DNA from: Micromonospora parathelypteridis
Lineage (GTDB): Bacteria > Actinomycetota > Actinomycetes > Mycobacteriales > Micromonosporaceae
Assembly (NCBI RefSeq): GCF_014201145.1
Contig: NZ_JACHDP010000001.1
Coordinates: 868,001 to 932,000 of the forward strand
Direction: 5' to 3'
DNA: 64,000 nucleotides
This document shows, piece after piece, positions 59,222-64,000 of the stretch. Within the stretch, counting starts at the first letter, position 1. The number at the start of each line of letters is the position of its first letter. The position numbers and the translations under genes were made by a program. A model generated the notes under the pieces. That model saw only the letters and a program-made list of their open reading frames with translations, did no database searches and was not told the DNA's origin.

Positions 59222-59580
59222 TCACTCGTTGCGTGGAGCTGGGGTTTGCGGTTGAACCGACGCGCCGGGGTTCGTCGCCGCGGCGGAGGTCCGGCGGGAT
59301 CGGAGAAGCTGGATTCCGATCGGTAGGACGGAGACCACGACGATGCCGATCAAGATGATCTCGATGTTGGCCTTGACGAACGCGATCTGGCCGAGGAAAT
59401 AGCCCAGCACGGTGACGCCCCAGAGGGTCCCACCGACAATGTTGTAGATGAGGAACTACGACAGCGGAATCTGGCGGGCGCCATCACCGTAGGACTTCCC
59501 GCGATGAATGCCCGCCTCGCACTCGATGACGGGATGCTCAGAGCCATCGCGACATGGTTGCGCCACCTTCCGAGCCAGCG
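59222..59580 (-). pseudogene. Decayed DedA-family membrane protein gene
   Basis: The 3' part is well preserved: FLIYNIVGGTLWGVTVLG then YFLGQIAFVKANIEIILIG. Just upstream the frame has a TAG (PLS-stop-FLIYN), and further up homologous text (ARRAFIAGS) is in another frame. N-terminal part missing. Not functional. Confidence 0.75.
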
Positions 59581-59760
59581 GCCGGGAGCGGTCGCCGCAC
59601 CGTCGTGCCCAACGGCCGCAACGCCCGCTGAGGGCATCCCACGTCCGCAAGCTGCCGATGTAGGCAGGCCGGGGCCCGCCCGACGGTCGAGTCAGCGGCC
59701 GAACGAGACGGTGGCAGCGGACGCACCCTGTCAGGCAAGCCGGTGCGGCATCGGGTTGCG

Positions 59761-60528
59761 TCAGTGGCCCGGCCGGGGTTCCGACGTGACGGGTTGGAGA
59801 CGGCTGCGGGCCACCAACTCGACGGTGAGGACGACGGCGACGGCCTCCACGGCGAGGAGCCCGACGAGGACGACCAACTGCGTTACGCCGGCGGCGAGCG
59901 GGCTCGCTCCCCCGAGCAGCACCCCGACGAACGCGCCGGGCAGGGTCACCAGGCCCACCGTCCGGGTCTGGTCGAGTGCCGGGACCAACGCCTGCCCGGC
60001 CGCCGGACGACACACCAGCAGCACAGCGTCGCGGGGCAGCATGCCCAGGGCCAGACCGGCCTCCACCTCACCACGCCGGCTGGTCAACTCGTCGAGCGCG
60101 CGGCGCCCGGCCAGCGACGTCGCGGTCATCGCCCCACCGATCAAAATCCCGGCGACCGGAATGATCGCGATGCCACGCATCGGCACCAGGCCCGCCACCA
60201 CCAGCCCCGCCACCACCAGCATGCTCCCCGCCACGATCGGCGCGCCAGCCCACCAACCCCGACTGCCACCCGTGACCCGCCGCCCGGACGTGACCGTCGC
60301 GACCACGCACATCAGGACCACAAAGGCAGCCGTGGCCCACAGCGACACCACGATGCCCGCGATCAACAGGGACACGGCACCCAGTTGGATCGCAGCGCGG
60401 ACGGCGGCGACCACGACCTGCCGACCGTGACCCAGTTTTCCGAGGGTCACGACGGCCGCCGCTACCAGGGTCAGGACTACCAGCGCGACACCGAGCTTCG
60501 GGCCAACCACGAGCATCGTCGAGGACAT
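59761..60528 (-). CDS. UPF0014/FetB-like ABC permease
   Basis: 255 residues, about seven membrane helices. AAVRAAIQLGAVSLLIAGIV, VPMRGIAIIPVAGILIGGAM and ARRALDELTSRRGEVEAGLALG-type text are the FetB (YbbM) signature: iron/metal efflux linked to oxidative stress. No cognate FetA ATPase gene adjoins it here, which is unusual. Confidence 0.9.
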   Translation of the reverse strand: MSSTMLVVGPKLGVALVVLTLVAAAVVTLGKLGHGRQVVVAAVRAAIQLGAVSLLIAGIVVSLWATAAFVVLMCVVATVTSGRRVTGGSRGWWAGAPIVAGSMLVVAGLVVAGLVPMRGIAIIPVAGILIGGAMTATSLAGRRALDELTSRRGEVEAGLALGMLPRDAVLLVCRPAAGQALVPALDQTRTVGLVTLPGAFVGVLLGGASPLAAGVTQLVVLVGLLAVEAVAVVLTVELVARSRLQPVTSEPRPGH

Positions 60529-60964
60529 GCCAACAGTTTCCCGCCGACGCCCGGCCGGGGTCGCACGCGCCGCTGGCCGCCGCGGTCGCGGCGGACATGC
60601 CGCGCTGTCGATTACCCCGGCCTGGCGGGAGCGTCGAGCAGCCAGCGGGCGGTGGCTGACGACGTTGCCCCGGACATCGGGTTTCCCGCCGGCTGCCAAT
60701 CAGAAGCGCCGGCTGTCGTACAGCGCGGTCGTGACCACGCTCGGCCGCCTCCACGAAAAAGACGCCGTCACCCGCGCCCGCGACGGCCCGGCCTTCCGGT
60801 ACGTCGCGGTCGTCAACCCCTCTGCGCTCGTGGCATGGCGGATGCGCAGACTCCTCGACACGGACGCCGACCACGCCTCGGTACTCCGCCGATTTGTCAG
60901 CTCGCTCACCAAGCAGGACGAGGAAACACTGCGCCGGCTGCTCAGCGACCCCGACCAGACCTAA
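60527..60964 (+). CDS. BlaI/MecI/CopY-like regulator with disturbed N-terminus
   Basis: The second half is convincing: LSYSAVVTTLGRLHEKDAVT, ARDGPAFRYVAVV and FVSSLTKQDEETLRRLLSD match BlaI-type winged-helix repressors. The first ~60 residues do not resemble the family's first helices, so a frameshift or rearrangement is likely, and the nominal start overlaps the divergent FetB start. Possibly a pseudogene. The usual partner (BlaR-type peptidase) is absent. Confidence 0.6.
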   Translation: MPTVSRRRPAGVARAAGRRGRGGHAALSITPAWRERRAASGRWLTTLPRTSGFPPAANQKRRLSYSAVVTTLGRLHEKDAVTRARDGPAFRYVAVVNPSALVAWRMRRLLDTDADHASVLRRFVSSLTKQDEETLRRLLSDPDQT

Positions 60965-61159
60965 CGCGGGCGCAGACTGGCCGTGGTGAACCGTCCCGGA
61001 CCTGACAACGTCAAACGATCCGGCCACGGCCCCGACCTGGCGGGGGGTCGGCTACGCGGTGCAACTGTCTCTGGTTACCGGTCGAGGTGGGGTCGTATGC
61101 TTCGGGCCGTGAACGCCACCGTTCGTGATTGCTCTGACATGCTGCAGGTGCTGCTGGCG

Positions 61160-61437
61160 CTCCCCGGCCAGATCTGATCACGCTCGACCTGAACATGCCC
61201 CGCATGAATGGCCGGGAGGTCCTCGCCGCAGTCAGGGCTGATGAGGTGCTCAAGGCGATTCCGGTAGTGGTGTTCACGACCTCCGCCGTCGACGCGGACG
61301 TGCTGGGCAGCTACAGCGCCCACGCCAACGCCTACGTCACGAAGCCCATCAATTTGGACGCGTTCGAGCGCGTGGTCGGCGAGATTCACCGGTTCTACAG
61401 CGAGATCGCCGCGTTGCCGCTGCCCGGGGCAGTGTGA
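61160..61437 (+). pseudogene. N-terminally truncated CheY-like receiver (Rcp1 type)
   Basis: Frame GAPRPDLITLDLNMPRMNG (Asp phosphosite in LDLNMP) continues REVLAAVR...VVVFTTSAVDADVLGSY and AYVTKPIN (Thr/Lys switch residues). Upstream of 61160 the frame meets stop codons, so the first beta-alpha units and the acidic pocket are missing. Only a remnant. Confidence 0.7.
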
Positions 61438-61874
61438 GTCCGGGCAGCAGCGACGCGCCGGCGGGGGTTCCGCTGACCTGCACCTCCCCGCCACCGTCGA
61501 CGGCTTTCACGCACCCGTTACGACCACGGGTCGATTCTTGACACGGCAATAACGTCCGCCGCTCGGCCGCCTGCTCGGGCACATGGCTACCCCTACGTGC
61601 GCAGCAGGCCGGCGTATCGGCGGCGTCAATTCTCGGCCGGCTTTCGTATCAGCGGTGTGAAGAGTCTTGTGGCGCATACCCCGCGCGGGATGTGCTCGTC
61701 GTCGGAAGGACGACTCCCGGCCGAGCCGGAAGGAACGACGGTAGCCAGATCGACCCGATGCACCCCGACGGACTCGCGGGTTCGGGCCGATTCAGCTTCG
61801 AACCCGCCGCAGCGTTCTTCTATCGAAGAGAGCCCAACCCAACAGGTGACAGCACACCGGCGTTGAGGAGCCAG

Positions 61875-62702
61875 ATGAGTGAGGTCTCCCGGACCGCTCT
61901 GGTCACCGGGGCCAGCAGCGGCATCGGTTTCGAGGTCGCGTGCGCGTTGGCGGCCCGCGGCTGGCACGTGCTGCTGCACGCCAGGACCGAGGCCGAGGGC
62001 CGCGACGCGACGCGGCGGCTACTCGACGCCGTCGTGACATCGGCGCCGGTCCAGCCGATGATCGCGGACTTCGCGCAGCTGTCGCAGGTGCGAGCGCTCG
62101 CCGACGCGGTGGTCGCCGAGTCCGCCGGGCTGCAGTTGCTCATCAACAACGCAGCGATGGTTGGCCCTGCGCGCAGGGCAGAGACGGTTGACGGCAACGA
62201 ACTGTCGTGGCAGGTGAACTACCTCGCACCGTACCTGTTGACAAGGTCGCTGCTGCCGGCGCTGCGCGACAAGGGCGGCGCGCGCGTGGTCAACGTGTCG
62301 TCTTGCCTGCACCGGATGGGCGACCTGCCGTGGAGTGATCTGAACCGCACCGGGCGGTACGCGCCGGTGACCGCGTACGCCCAGGCCAAGCTGGCGCTGA
62401 CCATGTTCGGGGTGGCGCTGGCCGACAGGTCCTGGCCCGAGGTGACGGTCGCCAATGTTCACCCGGGGGTGGTGGCAACGCGGCTCCTCAGTGTCTATGG
62501 CCGCAGCGGTGTCCCAGTGATCGACGGGATGCAGGCGGTACTGCGAGCGGCCACCGGCAGGGCGCCGGTCAACGGTGCCTACTACGAGGGTTGCCTGCCT
62601 GCGATTCCGGCGCCGCTCGTGACCGACGCAACGGCGGTGCAGCGCCTCTGGCAGCTCAGCGAGCATGCCGTCGGGGCGAGCGCGAGCAGACGTGCAGCGT
62701 GA
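61875..62702 (+). CDS. Short-chain dehydrogenase (retinol-dehydrogenase-like)
   Basis: 275 residues. TALVTGASSGIGFEVACALA, LLINNAAMVGP, VNVSSCLHRMGDLPWSDLN, catalytic Tyr-Lys in AYAQAKLALTMF, VHPGVVATRL. ATG 61875 with GAGGAG upstream. Stands alone. Confidence 0.93.
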   Translation: MSEVSRTALVTGASSGIGFEVACALAARGWHVLLHARTEAEGRDATRRLLDAVVTSAPVQPMIADFAQLSQVRALADAVVAESAGLQLLINNAAMVGPARRAETVDGNELSWQVNYLAPYLLTRSLLPALRDKGGARVVNVSSCLHRMGDLPWSDLNRTGRYAPVTAYAQAKLALTMFGVALADRSWPEVTVANVHPGVVATRLLSVYGRSGVPVIDGMQAVLRAATGRAPVNGAYYEGCLPAIPAPLVTDATAVQRLWQLSEHAVGASASRRAA

Positions 62703-62950
62703 GTCCAGTGACACGTAGCAGCCAGGTGTGCCACCTCCCACCGGCGCGCCGGTATTCGGAGGCGCGGCGAGGAGACCTTCCAGGTGAGCGAGCCGGCGGC
62801 GGCACGCTGCAGTTGCGGTCACAGGACGCAGAGACCGGCTCGAGTGATAACGGGGCAGCCTCACCCCTGTGCCACGAACCCTGTACGTAGAGTGTTCCCG
62901 CGAGCTCACCGCCAGATGGATTCGACAGCCGAGAGGACGTGGAGAGTCGG
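62703..62950. other. Intergenic region upstream of the NAD kinase
   Basis: 248 bases; no gene. A possible -10 box TAGAGT occurs near 62888, about 60 bases before the start. Confidence 0.35.
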
Positions 62951-64000
62951 ATGCTCGTTGCCGTCGTCGTACACCCGACCAGACCGCAGGCCGCCGAGAC
63001 GGCGGAGATGGTGTCGCAGATCTGCGCCGAGCACGGTGCGACGTCGCAGGCCCTGAACGTCTGGCAGGACGAGCAGAGCCCCGCCGACGTACTGGCCGGC
63101 ATGGCGCAGCGTCCCCAACTCGTCGTCACCATCGGCGGTGACGGAACTCTCCTGCGCGGATTGGCCGTCGCCGTCGAGGCCGACGCACCGGTCCTCGGCG
63201 TGAAGGCCGGCCGGGTCGGTTTCCTCACCCCGTTCGACGCGACGGACCTGCCGAGGGTGCTGGGCGCCGCGCTCGCCGGCCGCGCACCCACCCAGGAACG
63301 CATGCTGCTCACCCTGCGGGCGTCCCGGCCGCTGCACGTCCCACCGGAGCTGCGCACCTTGCTGCGCTACGGCCGCGGTCCCGATCCCGTCCCGCCCCTT
63401 CCCCGGCCGGGTACGCCCGACGAGGTGGGTTGGGGTGTCCCGCTGGGTTTGAGCGCCCTCAACGACGTCGTGTTCGAGAAACTCGGCCGGGACCGTCAGA
63501 CCAGCGTGGCGGTTTACTTGTCTGGGCGGCTGTTCGCCACCTACTCCGCCGACGGCGTCATGGTCGCCTCGCCGACGGGCTCCACCGCGTACTCGTTCGC
63601 CGCGGGCGGGCCGGTCTTGTCGCCGCGGCTCAATGCGCTCGTGTTCACCCCGGTCGCCCCGCACATGGCGTTCAACCGCAGCATGGTCACCGCCCCGGAC
63701 GAACCCGTGGGCGTGCAGGTACTCCCGAAATCGGGCCAGGTCGCTGTCGTCGTCGATGGGCGCGTACACGGAATCCTCGACCCCGGCGACTGGGTCGCCG
63801 TCTACCCCGCCCGACGCCGGGCCAAGCTCATCGTCGCGGACGTCGACGACTTCTTCGGCCGACTCCGGGACCAATTCTCGCTGGCCGATGCTCCCGCCGC
63901 CCGCGCCGACGCCGGTAGCGAACCGCCCCTGCTGGTCTACCCGCCTGACCTACCGGTACCAGAGGAGCTACAACACCTGCACCTGCCGTCGAAATCCGGT
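62951..64000 (+). CDS. NAD kinase-like protein (3' end outside window)
   Basis: 350 residues visible, frame still open at the edge. VTIGGDGTLLRGLAVAVEAD is the NAD-kinase GGDGT motif, VKAGRVGFLTPF and SADGVMVASPTGSTAYSFAA the second conserved blocks. Longer than typical NAD kinases: a Pro-rich insert (PDPVPPLPRPGTPDE) lies between the two domains, and the C-terminus extends past the domain. Probably a second NAD kinase besides the housekeeping one, which usually sits near recN. Confidence 0.88.
   Translation, partial: MLVAVVVHPTRPQAAETAEMVSQICAEHGATSQALNVWQDEQSPADVLAGMAQRPQLVVTIGGDGTLLRGLAVAVEADAPVLGVKAGRVGFLTPFDATDLPRVLGAALAGRAPTQERMLLTLRASRPLHVPPELRTLLRYGRGPDPVPPLPRPGTPDEVGWGVPLGLSALNDVVFEKLGRDRQTSVAVYLSGRLFATYSADGVMVASPTGSTAYSFAAGGPVLSPRLNALVFTPVAPHMAFNRSMVTAPDEPVGVQVLPKSGQVAVVVDGRVHGILDPGDWVAVYPARRRAKLIVADVDDFFGRLRDQFSLADAPAARADAGSEPPLLVYPPDLPVPEELQHLHLPSKSG

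Overview
The window is very GC-rich DNA with GTG/TTG starts, GTGA/ATGA start-stop overlaps, mycothiol-type redox proteins, SARP/AfsR and LAL regulators and many secreted multidomain proteins. This fits an actinomycete; Micromonosporaceae is my best guess, but the sequence alone does not prove it. No transposase, integrase or CRISPR array was found. The region reads as accessory chromosome: small regulator-plus-target pairs, several decayed genes, and one large tRNA island.

Layout. 1-940: end of an unrecognised large protein. 1045-4765: DesK/LiaR-like two-component system divergent from an ABC-2 exporter. 4838-6266: leaderless PadR regulator and its membrane protein. 6284-10604: histidine phosphatase, a divergent DsbA-like/MarR pair with tandem operators, an MFS remnant and a DUF418 protein. 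10811-14924: DUF4291, LysR, erythromycin-esterase-like protein and a TIGR01777 epimerase. 15292-24688: a 2061-residue secreted subtilase and a large LuxR (LAL) regulator. 24782-29545: complete siderophore uptake operon under an IdeR/DtxR-type iron box. 29689-32108: NmrA-like/DUF1772 operon divergent from an AraC regulator. 32587-37619: two secreted carbohydrate-active proteins (PQQ-type sugar dehydrogenase; ThuA/DUF1080). 37688-44250: tandem-HTH LuxR protein, SARP regulator and three alpha/beta hydrolases. 44730-45584: MpaB-like oxygenase.

45646-50803 is the most remarkable part. About 33 clear tRNA genes and a few degenerate tRNA-like elements lie head to tail on the minus strand. They cover 19 of the 20 amino acids; Phe was not found. 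A complete bacterial RNase P RNA gene is embedded between tRNA-Ile and tRNA-Arg, with a compensated base-pair change in its most conserved helix. The array also holds a PD-(D/E)XK homing-type endonuclease, an HNH-type N-terminal stub and an antisense membrane protein. Three tRNAs with Leu anticodons have a short (class I) variable loop, four tRNAs have C33 in place of U33, and one CAT tRNA has initiator-like features. The island looks like a nearly self-sufficient tRNA supply unit that carries its own processing RNA.

50879-64000: small proteins, a flavin disulfide reductase/DUF308 operon under a TetR regulator with two operators, LtrA, an AraC/SDR pair with direct-repeat operators, a DUF385 protein, a zone of decayed genes (DedA, BlaI-like, response regulator), a FetB-like permease, an SDR and an NAD kinase running off the window.

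A recurrent trait is leaderless mRNA: at several regulator genes a TANNNT -10 box sits 6-7 bases before the start codon.
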